From assembly GCF_013096535.2 (NCBI RefSeq), contig NZ_CP051265.2, positions 992,001 through 1,056,000 of the forward strand: a stretch of 64,000 nucleotides of DNA. Direction: 5' to 3'. This DNA comes from Wolbachia endosymbiont of Diaphorina citri. GTDB lineage: Bacteria > Pseudomonadota > Alphaproteobacteria > Rickettsiales > Anaplasmataceae. The notes beneath the pieces were generated by a model. That model was not told the origin of the DNA and did not search any database. It saw only the letters and a program-made list of their open reading frames with translations. Numbering within the stretch: the first letter of the stretch is position 1; the number at the start of each line of letters is the position of its first letter. A program made the translations under genes and the position numbers. Shown here one piece after another: positions 27,348 to 36,769 of the stretch.

Positions 27348-29627
27348 ATGATTTCTAAAAATTTAGAGGCAAGTTTAAATAGAGCGTTACAGATTGCTTC
27401 TGATTGTAAGCTTAAATATGCAAAAGTGGAACATTTGTTGCTAGCATTAACCAAAGATGTGGATGTAAATTATGTTTTATCAAGATGTAACATCAGAGCT
27501 GATGAAATCATAAATATAGATAATATTATATTAAGAAATGATCATGGTAATAATACAAAAGGTTTTTTACAAGACAATTCCGAATTAACTGTCAATAAAG
27601 TTGAGCCTGATGTGCTATTTCAACGCATAATACATAAAGCCATGATACGGGCTCATCGTCTGGGAAGAAAAGAAATAAATGGAGCAAGTATTCTATTAGA
27701 GATTCTGTCTGAGCAAGATTTATACATTGAAGAGCTATTAAGCAAACAGAATGCAAAGGATTCTAATTTGATTTATAATATATCCAATATAAAATATTCA
27801 GGTGATATAGAAGAATATGTAACTAATCGCAAGATAAAACTTGATAAGAATAACGATATCTCTACTGTAGCAAATAAAGGTGAATCATTAAAAGATGAAG
27901 AAGTTCTACAAAATTATTGTAGAAATTTAAATGATTGTGCAAGAAGCAAAAAAATAGATTATGTCATTGGTCGTGATTGTGAATTAAATCGCACTATAGA
28001 AATCTTACTAAGACGCAGAAAAAATAACCCTTTATATGTCGGAGAACCAGGTGTTGGTAAAACAACAATAGTTGAAGGCTTGGTATTGAAAATTATTGAA
28101 GGTAGTGTTCCGAGTGCACTGAGATCCAGCATAATTTATGCTTTGGATTTAGGATCACTTCTTGCAGGAACACGCTATAGAGGTGACTTCGAAGAGAGAA
28201 TAAAATCTATAATAAAAGTAATTGAGGCAAAACCTGGCGCTATTCTTTTCATTGATGAAATACACACTATTATTGGAGCGGGTTCAACAAGTGGCAGCTT
28301 TCTTGATGCTGGCAATCTGCTCAAACCTGCACTTGCAAGAGGTACGTTGCGTTGTATAGGTGCAACTACATATAGAGAATATAGCAATAGCTTTGAAAAG
28401 GATAAAGCATTAGCAAGGAGGTTTCAAAAAATTAATGTAAAAGAGTCTTCCATTAATGATACAGTAAAGATACTAGATGGTATAAAGCATTACTATGAAA
28501 GGTATCATGGAGTATATTACACGAAACATGCCATTAAATCTGCAGCTGAGCTTTCACACAAGTATATTACTGGGCGAATATTACCTGATAAAGCAGTTGA
28601 TGTTATAGATGAAGCAGGGGCATATTGTAAGTTACAAAAAAACAGGCGAAAAATTATAAACAGTAGAGACATTAAGAGTACTATCGCTAGGATTACAAAC
28701 TTACCTTGCGGTCTTGATGATATGCAAAGAGTAAAATCTTTGAAAGAAAATCTCAATAGGGCCATTTTTGGTCAAGAGCAAGCGATAGAGTTTCTCGTTA
28801 ATTCTATTAAAATTGCTAAATCTGGTCTGAGAAGTTACAATAAACCCTTGGCAAAGTATCTTTTTGCAGGGCCAACTGGTGTAGGTAAGACTGAGCTTGC
28901 GAAGCAGCTAGCACAAAATATGGGTATGAACCTTATTCGGTTTGATATGTCTGAGTATATGGAACCTCACACAATATCTAGAATGATTGGTTCCCCTCCT
29001 GGATATGTGGGTTACGACCAAGGTGGATTGCTTACAGAATCTGTATCTAATAATCAATATAGCGTAGTACTTCTTGATGAAATTGAGAAAGCTCATAGTG
29101 ATATTTATAATATATTACTACAAATCATGGATTATGGTTGTGTTACAGACACTTACGGACGTAAGGTTAATTTTTCCAATACGATTTTAATTATGACAAC
29201 CAATGCAGGGGCATTTGAACGTAACAAAAGTTCTATTGGCTTTGGGTATAAAAACTTTAACATCAGTGACAGCGAAAAAGCAATGGAACGGGTTTTTAGC
29301 CCCGAATTTCGTAATCGTCTTGATGCAGTCATTTCCTTTTCTGATTTGGATGCGGATGTCATTTTGCACATTGTGGATAAATTTATTCAGGAATTAAAAA
29401 AACAACTTGTGCAAAAGGGTATAAGCTGCTCAGTGGAAGAAGAAGTAAAGTCTTATCTTGCGCAAACAGGTTATAGCAAAGAAATGGGAGCACGCCCAAT
29501 AGAGAGGCTGATTGAAAAAGAGATAAAAAGTCATTTGGCTGAAGAAATACTGAATCGTCGATTAATTAAAGGAAAGAAATTAAGGATTTATATTGGTAAA
29601 CACGGAATTGCTTTTGATATAGTTTAA
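27348..29627 (+). CDS. clpA: Clp protease ATP-binding subunit ClpA
   Basis: A 759-residue AAA+ unfoldase. The N-domain (residues 1-145, two Clp-N repeats) is followed by D1 with Walker A GEPGVGKTT and Walker B ILFIDEIHTIIGAG, then D2 with GPTGVGKTE and VVLLDEIEKAH. The absence of a long middle domain identifies ClpA rather than ClpB. It feeds substrates to ClpP. No clpS gene adjoins it. Length matches the family. Confidence 0.95.
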   Translation: MISKNLEASLNRALQIASDCKLKYAKVEHLLLALTKDVDVNYVLSRCNIRADEIINIDNIILRNDHGNNTKGFLQDNSELTVNKVEPDVLFQRIIHKAMIRAHRLGRKEINGASILLEILSEQDLYIEELLSKQNAKDSNLIYNISNIKYSGDIEEYVTNRKIKLDKNNDISTVANKGESLKDEEVLQNYCRNLNDCARSKKIDYVIGRDCELNRTIEILLRRRKNNPLYVGEPGVGKTTIVEGLVLKIIEGSVPSALRSSIIYALDLGSLLAGTRYRGDFEERIKSIIKVIEAKPGAILFIDEIHTIIGAGSTSGSFLDAGNLLKPALARGTLRCIGATTYREYSNSFEKDKALARRFQKINVKESSINDTVKILDGIKHYYERYHGVYYTKHAIKSAAELSHKYITGRILPDKAVDVIDEAGAYCKLQKNRRKIINSRDIKSTIARITNLPCGLDDMQRVKSLKENLNRAIFGQEQAIEFLVNSIKIAKSGLRSYNKPLAKYLFAGPTGVGKTELAKQLAQNMGMNLIRFDMSEYMEPHTISRMIGSPPGYVGYDQGGLLTESVSNNQYSVVLLDEIEKAHSDIYNILLQIMDYGCVTDTYGRKVNFSNTILIMTTNAGAFERNKSSIGFGYKNFNISDSEKAMERVFSPEFRNRLDAVISFSDLDADVILHIVDKFIQELKKQLVQKGISCSVEEEVKSYLAQTGYSKEMGARPIERLIEKEIKSHLAEEILNRRLIKGKKLRIYIGKHGIAFDIV

Positions 29628-29683
29628 ATTCTTGCTTGAGTATTAAATTTGTAGTATAGTCACTATTTTTTAATGAGGCTATA

Positions 29684-30682
29684 GTGGCAAGTTTAACCAG
29701 AAATCAATATTACAGTAATCAAGATTTACGGAATTTATTTTCAAGGCTGGGAATAAAAGCGGAAGAAGTAATAAGCCAGGAGTTTGATGATGTACTTAAG
29801 TTAGTTGAGCGGCGCTTTAGAAGAGCTTCATTAAAATGTCACCCTGATAAAGTAGTAGGAGAGAAAGAGAAAAAAATAGCTGAAGAAAAGTTTAAAAAAC
29901 TTAGTGCAGATAAAGATAAGCTAGAGAAATATCTTAACGACTTAAAAGCAGCTGGCATATCTATAACATTACAGCGAGAAGTGCAGGAAAAACAAAGGAG
30001 AATCAATGAGATTCTATTGCGTAGAGAGAAAGCTGTGAATAGAGCATGTTTATTTTTTATATTAGCAAATGTGGTACTTGGTCCGTCGCCTCAAGTCAAA
30101 TATTGCTTATCACAACTTGCTAACAGTGGCAAAGTGCAAAATATTGCTTATAAATTTTATGCATTCAGCATTGGAGTTTGGCCATGGTTATTTATTATAT
30201 CCTTTTGTAGTATTATCTATGCAGCAAGTAAACAAAGAGGCTCACAAGAAGGAAATCTAGATAGGTTAAATAGAAGATACAATCTACTTATTGCTGCTGA
30301 TAATTATGTAATATGTATATCAGCAGCGTTTGCTGTATGCAGTTTAATGTCGGAAGTTGCACAAAATGGCTGGCCTGTTCAATATGGAACGATGCTAATA
30401 GCTAATTTAGCATTAGATTTATTACTTATTGCTTTACTTAGGACTTTTGTGAAAGCTTTTGAACTATATGGTGAATACTGTACCCAGTGTTTATATGAAG
30501 AAGATGCGGAATTTAGTTATAAAGAAAAATTTGCATGGTATGACTACAAATTAGTACTTATGCCGCTCGTTCTTCCTATTGTTAAAATGTATTTTGAAGA
30601 TTTAGTTCAAGAAAAACCACAACAGCATACTACTGATCCTAAAGTTACACCTTTAAATATAGGCGTAGGAACAAGAGCATAA
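29684..30682 (+). CDS. Membrane protein with N-terminal J domain
   Basis: A 332-residue protein starting at GTG 29684. Residues 10-75 form a J-like domain with an HPD motif at 53-55 (SLKCHPDKV), the signal for stimulating DnaK/Hsp70. A coiled-coil linker follows (KDKLEKYLNDLKAAG, VQEKQRRINEILLRREK). Then four hydrophobic segments are predicted (about 115-135, 155-182, 205-225 and 235-260). The C-terminus is soluble. It lacks the zinc-finger and substrate domains of DnaJ, so it likely recruits Hsp70 to the membrane. Which Hsp70, bacterial or host, cannot be told. A lineage-specific family; stands alone. Confidence 0.7.
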   Translation: MASLTRNQYYSNQDLRNLFSRLGIKAEEVISQEFDDVLKLVERRFRRASLKCHPDKVVGEKEKKIAEEKFKKLSADKDKLEKYLNDLKAAGISITLQREVQEKQRRINEILLRREKAVNRACLFFILANVVLGPSPQVKYCLSQLANSGKVQNIAYKFYAFSIGVWPWLFIISFCSIIYAASKQRGSQEGNLDRLNRRYNLLIAADNYVICISAAFAVCSLMSEVAQNGWPVQYGTMLIANLALDLLLIALLRTFVKAFELYGEYCTQCLYEEDAEFSYKEKFAWYDYKLVLMPLVLPIVKMYFEDLVQEKPQQHTTDPKVTPLNIGVGTRA

Positions 30683-30740
30683 AAAGGTCTTTGCTTCAAC
30701 TATAGTTTTTGCTACACTTTGAGTAAATTTGAAGATATTA

Positions 30741-31631
30741 ATGAGTGAAGAAGTAAAACAAATCCTAAGTTACTACGAAAGTGAAAACCCTGGAGTAAAA
30801 GCGAATCTTACTCGCATTCTTATGCATGGGAAACTTGGTGGAACTGGCAAGTTAGTAATTCTCCCTGTAGACCAGGGATTTGAGCACGGACCAATAAAAA
30901 GTTTTGAAGTTAACCCTGATGCTTACGATCCACATTATCATTTTCAGCTTGCAGTTGATTCAGGAGTAAGTGCATACGCTGCTCCGCTTGGTATGATCGA
31001 AGCTGGTGCTTCAACTTATGCTGGAATGCTACCACTTATTTTGAAGCTTAATAGCGCTAACTCTTTGCACTCAAAAAGCTTAACTTCAGATCAAGCAATA
31101 ACTGCCTCTGTAAAAGATGCGCTGCGTTTGGGCTGCATGGCTGTTGGGTTTACTATATATCCTGGTTCTGCTAAGTGTTTTGATATGATGGAAGAAGCTC
31201 GCAAAATTATAGCTGAGGCTAAATCTTGTGGCCTTGTTGTAGTGCTATGGTCTTATCCACGTGGTGAAGGGGTTTCCAAAGAAGGTGAAACAGCAGTTGA
31301 TGTGATTGCCTATGCTGCGCATATAGCGGCTTTGCTCGGTGCCAACATAATAAAAGTAAAACTTCCAACCAATCATCTGGAAAGAGAAAAAATAGAAAAT
31401 ATTGAATCATTATCTAAAAGAATTGAATATATTAAAAAGTCTTGCTTTGCAGGAAAAAGAATAGTAGTTTTCTCTGGTGGTGAGTCAAAGTCAGTGGATG
31501 ATATATACAATGAGGCAAAAGAAATTAAGCAAGGTGGTGGTAATGGTTCAATTATCGGGCGCAACACTTTTCAAAGAAAAAAAGAGGATGCTTTATCTAT
31601 GCTAAAAGATATAATTAATATCTACGCATAA
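30741..31631 (+). CDS. fbaB: Class I fructose-bisphosphate aldolase (DhnA/FbaB type)
   Basis: A 296-residue Schiff-base aldolase that interconverts fructose 1,6-bisphosphate and two triose phosphates. The block LVILPVDQGFEHGP, the strand ending IIKVKLPT with the probable Schiff-base Lys, and GGGNGSIIGRNTFQR, the phosphate-binding region, are typical. ATG 30741 is preferred over the upstream TTG at 30729. In Wolbachia glycolysis is incomplete and the enzyme probably works in the gluconeogenic direction (inference). A tRNA-Cys gene begins five bases after the stop. Confidence 0.9.
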   Translation: MSEEVKQILSYYESENPGVKANLTRILMHGKLGGTGKLVILPVDQGFEHGPIKSFEVNPDAYDPHYHFQLAVDSGVSAYAAPLGMIEAGASTYAGMLPLILKLNSANSLHSKSLTSDQAITASVKDALRLGCMAVGFTIYPGSAKCFDMMEEARKIIAEAKSCGLVVVLWSYPRGEGVSKEGETAVDVIAYAAHIAALLGANIIKVKLPTNHLEREKIENIESLSKRIEYIKKSCFAGKRIVVFSGGESKSVDDIYNEAKEIKQGGGNGSIIGRNTFQRKKEDALSMLKDIINIYA

Positions 31632-31636
31632 AAAAC

Positions 31637-31708
31637 GGCTGGGTGGCAGAATGGCTTATGCGGAGGACTGCAAATCCTTTTATACCGGTTCAATTCCGGT
31701 CCCGGCCT
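31637..31708 (+). tRNA. tRNA-Cys (GCA)
   Basis: A 72-base cloverleaf. The acceptor stem is GGCTGGG with CCCGGCC (one T-G pair), followed by discriminator T, the tRNA-Cys identity base. The anticodon loop CTGCAAA places GCA at 31670-31672. The T arm CCGGTTCAATTCCGG is perfect. CCA is not encoded. Confidence 0.95.
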
Positions 31709-31815
31709 CTTACTCCAATTAGATCGTTTTTTCTTCTCAAATTTTAACAAGAAGTGTGGCTTTTAATGAAATATTTAAAAAAATAAGATACTATATTCAA
31801 AATATAAGCAGTAAA

Positions 31816-32613
31816 ATGCCAAAGAGATTAACAGAAGTTTTATTATTGATTGGTTTGCCCTTCTTGCTTACCAGTTGCACTTTTCACTATTTATTAAAGA
31901 GCTCGTATACTCATCTTGCACCAGAAAAGTACCCTTCATCCAACAAACAGCCGGTTTACGTCGGTACAGCTTACAGTGCACAGACTATATATAATGCGTT
32001 ATTTAATGACTTTCTGTTAATAGGTAAGTCATCATTCACAGCCAAACATGGGCGTGCTAGTCAATATGTTAACTATGGAAGAGAAGTTGGAGCAGATGTG
32101 ATAATCGTATCATTTCAAAATATGCAAAAGGATAAAGAGCATTTTAGCATCACAGAAAAACTATTATGGGACACAAGCTTAACAACATTTCATACAAGGA
32201 CCATTATAAACTTTGATCAGGACGTACTCTTTCTAAAAAAGTTAGGTGATGCAAAAGCTCCATGGGAATATGTCAAAGGAGAGTTCAAGCTTCACGAAAA
32301 AGACGATACTGATCCATATCTAGGGAATTGGGTAGGGTATAGAATATGCGAGATTGCAATATCTTCTTCAGAAGATGAATACTTAGGATTTGTAAATGAA
32401 GATAATTGTAAAGAAAAATCTGGAATAAATAAGATGCTTGCTTGGAAAAATGGGGATGTAAGGTTGCGGATTAATAAACAATCAAAACAGGGATTTTATT
32501 TAAATCGAAATAAGATTCCTATACTAATAAAATCTCAAATTAACAAATTTGGCTACCTCGAATTAGTAGATGAAAATACTGATCAAGTTCTGGTTTCCCT
32601 TCAGAAAAATTAG
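31816..32613 (+). CDS. Putative lipoprotein of unknown function
   Basis: A 265-residue protein with a lipoprotein signal when started at ATG 31816: MPKRLTEVLLLIGLPFLLTSC, with the lipobox LTSC and Cys at residue 21. A longer frame from GTG 31756 would bury this signal and is disfavoured. The mature part is soluble, with segments such as GREVGADVIIVSFQNMQKD and DPYLGNWVGYRICEIAISS. No known domain is recognised. Likely exported and anchored in the envelope. Alone between tRNA-Cys and pyrD. Confidence 0.6.
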   Translation: MPKRLTEVLLLIGLPFLLTSCTFHYLLKSSYTHLAPEKYPSSNKQPVYVGTAYSAQTIYNALFNDFLLIGKSSFTAKHGRASQYVNYGREVGADVIIVSFQNMQKDKEHFSITEKLLWDTSLTTFHTRTIINFDQDVLFLKKLGDAKAPWEYVKGEFKLHEKDDTDPYLGNWVGYRICEIAISSSEDEYLGFVNEDNCKEKSGINKMLAWKNGDVRLRINKQSKQGFYLNRNKIPILIKSQINKFGYLELVDENTDQVLVSLQKN

Positions 32614-32685
32614 TTTTTACTACCCATAGAAACTATATACTTACTATTTTGATAAACCTCAAGCTTTCTAAGTTATTCTTGTTGC

Positions 32686-33753
32686 ATGGTAAAAAATAAA
32701 CTAAAAATAAGCAAAGTGTTTTACAAAATGATATTACGTAATTTATTGTTTTTACTGCCGCCTGAAATCGCTCACTCCTTGGTAATAACGGCGTTAAAAA
32801 AGATGCCCTGTAGGAAACCTATAGAACTACCTAAGTCTTTAAATGTAAACTTTTTTGGTAATAAAATTAGGAGTCCTGTAGGTCTTGCTGCAGGTTTTGA
32901 TAAAAATGCGGAAGTTGTAAAGCCGATGCTCTCATTTGGTTTTGGATTTATTGAGGCTGGTACTGTAACTAAACATCCCCAATATGGAAACAAAAAACCG
33001 AGAATTTTTCGATTAATTAAAGATGAAGGAATAATTAATAGATTGGGATTTAATAATAAAGGAGTAGACTATTTTCTTAAACAGATAAGTGAAACTAAAC
33101 TTGGTAATTGTATTTTTGGTATAAATATAGGAAGAAACAGTACATCAAAGGACCAAATCAGCGATTATGTTGACTTAATAAAGATAGTATATGGAAAGAG
33201 CAATTATATAGTACTGAACATCTCATCCCCAAACACACCTAACTTGCGCGATTTGCACAATAAACAAGAATTATCCAAATTGTTGAAATCTATCACTCTA
33301 ACCCGGAAATCAATCGATAGCTCTGAATCCATACCGATAATATTAAAAATTTCTCCAGATATAGATCAGCAAACAAAAGAAAATATCGCTGAGCTTACAC
33401 TAGAATATAAAATTGACGGCTTAATAGTAAGCAACACTACGATAAGTCGAGATTCTTACTATAATGAGAGTGGTGGGTTGAGCGGCAGGCCATTATTTCA
33501 ACTTTCAACCGAGTTATTGAGTGACATGTACAAGCTTACCAAAAGCAGAATTCTATTGATAGGATGTGGAGGAATTTCAAGTGGTGTTGACGCATATGAA
33601 AAAATAAAGGCAGGAGCCTCTTTAGTACAACTGTACACTGCTCTTGTATACCAGGGGCATCAAGTTGTGAACAAAATCAACCTGGAACTTGCAGAATTGG
33701 TAAGAAGAGATGGATTTAGTAACATTACTGAAGCAGTGGGTTGTATACATTAA
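32686..33753 (+). CDS. pyrD: Dihydroorotate dehydrogenase (quinone), class 2
   Basis: A 355-residue FMN enzyme that oxidises dihydroorotate to orotate in pyrimidine synthesis, passing electrons to quinone. The N-terminal amphipathic helix (residues 11-32, MILRNLLFLLPPEIAHSL) marks the membrane-bound class 2. The motifs SPVGLAAGFDKN, GFGFIEAGTVT, NRLGFNNKG, NISSPNTPNLRDLH (catalytic Ser) and GGLSGRPL are present. MVKNK at 32686 is the first start; MILRN is an alternative. Confidence 0.94.
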   Translation: MVKNKLKISKVFYKMILRNLLFLLPPEIAHSLVITALKKMPCRKPIELPKSLNVNFFGNKIRSPVGLAAGFDKNAEVVKPMLSFGFGFIEAGTVTKHPQYGNKKPRIFRLIKDEGIINRLGFNNKGVDYFLKQISETKLGNCIFGINIGRNSTSKDQISDYVDLIKIVYGKSNYIVLNISSPNTPNLRDLHNKQELSKLLKSITLTRKSIDSSESIPIILKISPDIDQQTKENIAELTLEYKIDGLIVSNTTISRDSYYNESGGLSGRPLFQLSTELLSDMYKLTKSRILLIGCGGISSGVDAYEKIKAGASLVQLYTALVYQGHQVVNKINLELAELVRRDGFSNITEAVGCIH

Positions 33754-33836
33754 TTTTGGAAGTTATTGATATTGTTTTAGTAAAGTAGAGCTAACTTTTT
33801 AGTGTAAAGGTATGATAGGGAGTGCTTTTCTTTTGA

Positions 33837-34538
33837 ATGATGAACATGAAAGTTTTGAACGATATAATATCTAAAGTTATTAATTATAAATTTACAGATC
33901 ATGCAATATTAGAAGAGGCATTAACCCATCCAAGCGTAAATAAAAGGAATAGCGAAGACCAGATCGTAAGCTACGAAAGGCTAGAGTTTTTGGGCGATAG
34001 TATTTTGAACATGGTTGTATCTGCTATGCTGTTTAAAATGTTTCCTGAAGAAAAAGAAGGAGCATTGGCAAAAAGAAAAACGGATCTAGTTTGTGGCAGT
34101 ACCATTGCTAATGTTGCTAAAGAAATAGAGTTAGGTAACTTTATCATAATGAATAATAGTGAACGTTGCAACGGAGGGAAATGTAACTTAAAAAATTTAG
34201 AAAATTCGCTTGAGGCACTAATAGGTGCAATTTATATTGACGGTGGACTTGAGAGTGTTGAAAAATTTATTATCCAACATTGGGAAAAGCTAGCTAAAGA
34301 TATCCTCGATCCTCCTCAAGATCCTAAAACTTCACTGCAAGAATGGACTCAGAGAAATAAATTACCTTTACCAAAGTATGAGCTTGTAAAACAAACTGGA
34401 CCAGCACACAATCCTGAATTTACTATATCAGTTTGCATAGAGAGTTATGACAAAGTTTCTGCATGCGCTCCTAGTAAGAAAATTGCTGAACAAAAAGCTG
34501 CTGAGTTGATCCTAGAAAAAATTAAAAAAACGACTTAG
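33837..34538 (+). CDS. rnc: Ribonuclease III
   Basis: A 233-residue double-strand-specific RNase. The catalytic signature YERLEFLGDSILNMV (residues about 44-58) and the second acidic cluster LENSLEALIGAIYIDGG are intact. The double-stranded RNA-binding domain follows (DPKTSLQEWTQRNKLPLPKY to KIAEQKAAELILE). It would process the rRNA precursor, including the stem that brackets 16S in this window. Several ATGs occur at the start (33837, 33840, 33846); the exact one is uncertain. Confidence 0.95.
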   Translation: MMNMKVLNDIISKVINYKFTDHAILEEALTHPSVNKRNSEDQIVSYERLEFLGDSILNMVVSAMLFKMFPEEKEGALAKRKTDLVCGSTIANVAKEIELGNFIIMNNSERCNGGKCNLKNLENSLEALIGAIYIDGGLESVEKFIIQHWEKLAKDILDPPQDPKTSLQEWTQRNKLPLPKYELVKQTGPAHNPEFTISVCIESYDKVSACAPSKKIAEQKAAELILEKIKKTT

Positions 34539-34590
34539 TTTAATCAAAATAGCCGTTAGCATAAATTTAAAGTAAGCTAAGCTCTTTAGT

Positions 34591-35190
34591 TCAGCTTACA
34601 TATTTTTTTATCTCAGCCAGAATCTTATCAGGTTGACTTTCATCTGAATTTAAATCAGCTACAAAGTGTGTGACATATTTTCCTTCAGGGCCGATAAGGT
34701 ATATTATTGAAGAATGGTTAATTTCCTCTTCTCCACCTACTTTGTTTGCATATACTTTATACTTTGCAACTACTTCATCTATTTTTTGTCTTTCACCAGT
34801 TAGCATTTGTATTCTATGGTCAAATTGCTGCTGAAATTCTTTAAGCCTTTCTATGTTATCGCGCTCAGGATCAACTGTGATAAAAAATGTTTGTATCTTA
34901 TTGTCAGTTTTCTTATCTAACTTTGCAAGTGTTTCTGAAATTATTCCGAGGTTCATAGGGCAAATTCTTTTGCATGAGGAAAATCCGAAAAAAATCATCA
35001 TATACTTATTTTTAAAATCACTACTGCGTACTGTTTGTCCGTCTTGATTAATCAAAGAAAAATCCCCACCTATTTTAATTTCTGTATTTTGTGAAACAAA
35101 TATGCCTTGCTTGGTAAAATAACAATAACCTAAGAAGACAGCTGCTACTATTATTAATAAACCAGACAATAACCTTATGAATTTTACCAT
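34591..35190 (-). CDS. sco: SCO1/SenC family copper chaperone for cytochrome oxidase
   Basis: A 199-residue membrane-anchored thioredoxin-like protein. One N-terminal helix (residues 6-25) precedes the Sco domain. The copper-binding CxxxC is CKRIC in FGFSSCKRICPMN, and a conserved His occurs in NHSSIIYLIGP. FFITVDPERD is a family block. It delivers copper to the CuA site of cytochrome c oxidase. Head of a three-gene minus-strand group in reverse order with dnaQ and the Tim44-like gene. Confidence 0.92.
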   Translation of the reverse strand: MVKFIRLLSGLLIIVAAVFLGYCYFTKQGIFVSQNTEIKIGGDFSLINQDGQTVRSSDFKNKYMMIFFGFSSCKRICPMNLGIISETLAKLDKKTDNKIQTFFITVDPERDNIERLKEFQQQFDHRIQMLTGERQKIDEVVAKYKVYANKVGGEEEINHSSIIYLIGPEGKYVTHFVADLNSDESQPDKILAEIKKYVS

Positions 35191-35225
35191 TAAAGCGTTT
35201 CCAATAAAATTAAATCATATCTTGA

Positions 35226-35930
35226 TTAGCTGATTGATTCAACATATTCCTTCCAAAGTGGATTGTTAATTTTATCTAACAATTTCTTATGCTCATCAAT
35301 TTCTTCGCTGCTTGGTGAATGTTCTCTGCGAGCTAAATTTCGCACTTTATGCTGAATAAACGTAGAGCTATTGTCCTGATCACATTTATTATTAAACAAA
35401 AAGGTTTGCAATCCTCCTGTAAGCTCAACGTAGACCTTTGCAAGCAATTGAGCATCAACTAATGCTCCGTGCAACTCTCTACCTTCCAGCGATATGTCAA
35501 AACGTTTACATAATGCATTTAAAGAAGCAGGTGATCCTACAAACTTTTTTCTTGCAAGCGGCAATGTATCTAGCACTCTATCTGAGGAAATTAACCCAGC
35601 ATTTAACTTGCCTAACTCCATATTAAGGAACTTAACATCGAATTCAGCATTATGAATCACCAAAATGTCATTAGATATGAAGTCGAGAAATTCAAATGCA
35701 ACATCTGAAAATAGTGGTTTATCCTCTAAAAACTCCTCACTAATACCATGAATCTTAAATGAGTGGTAAGGTACATCTCTTTCTGGATTAAGATATCGAT
35801 GAAATGTTTTACCTGTTGGAACACGATTAATTAGTTCTACACATCCTATCTCGATAATTCGATGGCCAGATCCAGTATCAAGACCAGTAGTTTCAGTATC
35901 AAGTACTATTTCTCGCAACCTACTTTCCAT
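35226..35930 (-). CDS. dnaQ: DNA polymerase III epsilon subunit (proofreading exonuclease)
   Basis: A 234-residue DEDDh 3'-5' exonuclease. Exo I is VLDTETTGLD with the two acidic residues, exo II is VIHNAEFDVKFL, and exo III is HGALVDAQLLAKVY with the His and Asp. The C-terminal tail (HKKLLDKINNPLWKEY) is the polymerase-alpha-binding segment. Complete and of normal length. Starts 14 bp after the Tim44-like gene on the same strand. Confidence 0.95.
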   Translation of the reverse strand: MESRLREIVLDTETTGLDTGSGHRIIEIGCVELINRVPTGKTFHRYLNPERDVPYHSFKIHGISEEFLEDKPLFSDVAFEFLDFISNDILVIHNAEFDVKFLNMELGKLNAGLISSDRVLDTLPLARKKFVGSPASLNALCKRFDISLEGRELHGALVDAQLLAKVYVELTGGLQTFLFNNKCDQDNSSTFIQHKVRNLARREHSPSSEEIDEHKKLLDKINNPLWKEYVESIS

Positions 35931-35944
35931 CAGTGTAATTAATC

Positions 35945-36604
35945 TTATTTGTCATTTGTTGTTAAATTTTTATCAGTACTTGCCTTCTTATAGTTAATAG
36001 AAACAAGCATCCAAGTTGGGTCTGATGAATTAATATTTTTTTTGAATTGCCATACATCCTCAACTTTGTTAATAGTAGACATACTACCTGATATGACGTC
36101 CCCTTCATTATTCTTAACAAAGTTAATTTGCTCTGAAAGGAAATATACTGCAATAAATGCTACATTTTTCACTAACTTTATTTCTAAGATTTTTTGTGAA
36201 ACGATAGAAACAATTATAGACTCATGTATCTCTTTACGATGTTTAATCTTATCCACAAAACTGTTATACAAGTCTTTGTCCAGAAGGGGTTTTAATTGAG
36301 GTAAATTTCCTTGGTTAAAATATTTTATTATTAATTCAAAAGCTATGCTTGAACCTTGTATAAAATTGGAAATAGAGAACTCTCTGTTTTTTTGTAATAT
36401 TTGTTCATAAGTAGCTTCTATTGAACTTTTGTCATTGCTATAAGTATAATCTTCGATATTTTCTACCACATCCTCTTTACTTTGACTTACATCCAATACA
36501 CCTGTTAGCTTTTTTAGATTGAGACTGGCTGATCTTCCTAAAGAGTTATATAAGCGTGAAAAAATAAACGCCGCTAGTAAAGCATATATTACAAGCTCTA
36601 TCAT
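35945..36604 (-). CDS. Tim44-like domain protein
   Basis: A 219-residue protein with one N-terminal membrane helix (IELVIYALLAAFIFSRLYNSLGR) and a C-terminal Tim44-like domain: EQILQKNREFSISNFIQGSS, then FNQGNLPQLKPLLDKDLYNSF and the beta region ending VEDVWQFKKN and DPTWMLVSIN. Mitochondrial Tim44 tethers Hsp70 to the import channel; alphaproteobacterial homologues such as TimA are membrane proteins of uncertain role. It is transcribed divergently from secB, another protein-export gene, with 165 bp between them. Confidence 0.85.
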   Translation of the reverse strand: MIELVIYALLAAFIFSRLYNSLGRSASLNLKKLTGVLDVSQSKEDVVENIEDYTYSNDKSSIEATYEQILQKNREFSISNFIQGSSIAFELIIKYFNQGNLPQLKPLLDKDLYNSFVDKIKHRKEIHESIIVSIVSQKILEIKLVKNVAFIAVYFLSEQINFVKNNEGDVISGSMSTINKVEDVWQFKKNINSSDPTWMLVSINYKKASTDKNLTTNDK

Positions 36605-36691
36605 GGTAACTTGCTCCTTTTGATATATAAAGTATCTAAATATTATTAATTATTGATAAAAATATGTTTTTCATATTAACCTATAGTTAGG

Positions 36692-36720
36692 TTTACTATT
36701 CGTTTATAAATGGATATATT
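36692..36720 (+). promoter_or_regulatory. Predicted promoter of secB
   Basis: TTTACT (36692-36697), 17-bp spacer, TATATT (36715-36720). An AAAGGAG ribosome-binding site (36754-36760) precedes the ATG at 36770. Confidence 0.5.
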
Positions 36721-36769
36721 ATATAAGAAAGTATTAAACATCTCAACTTAATTAAAGGAGACTTAAGAA

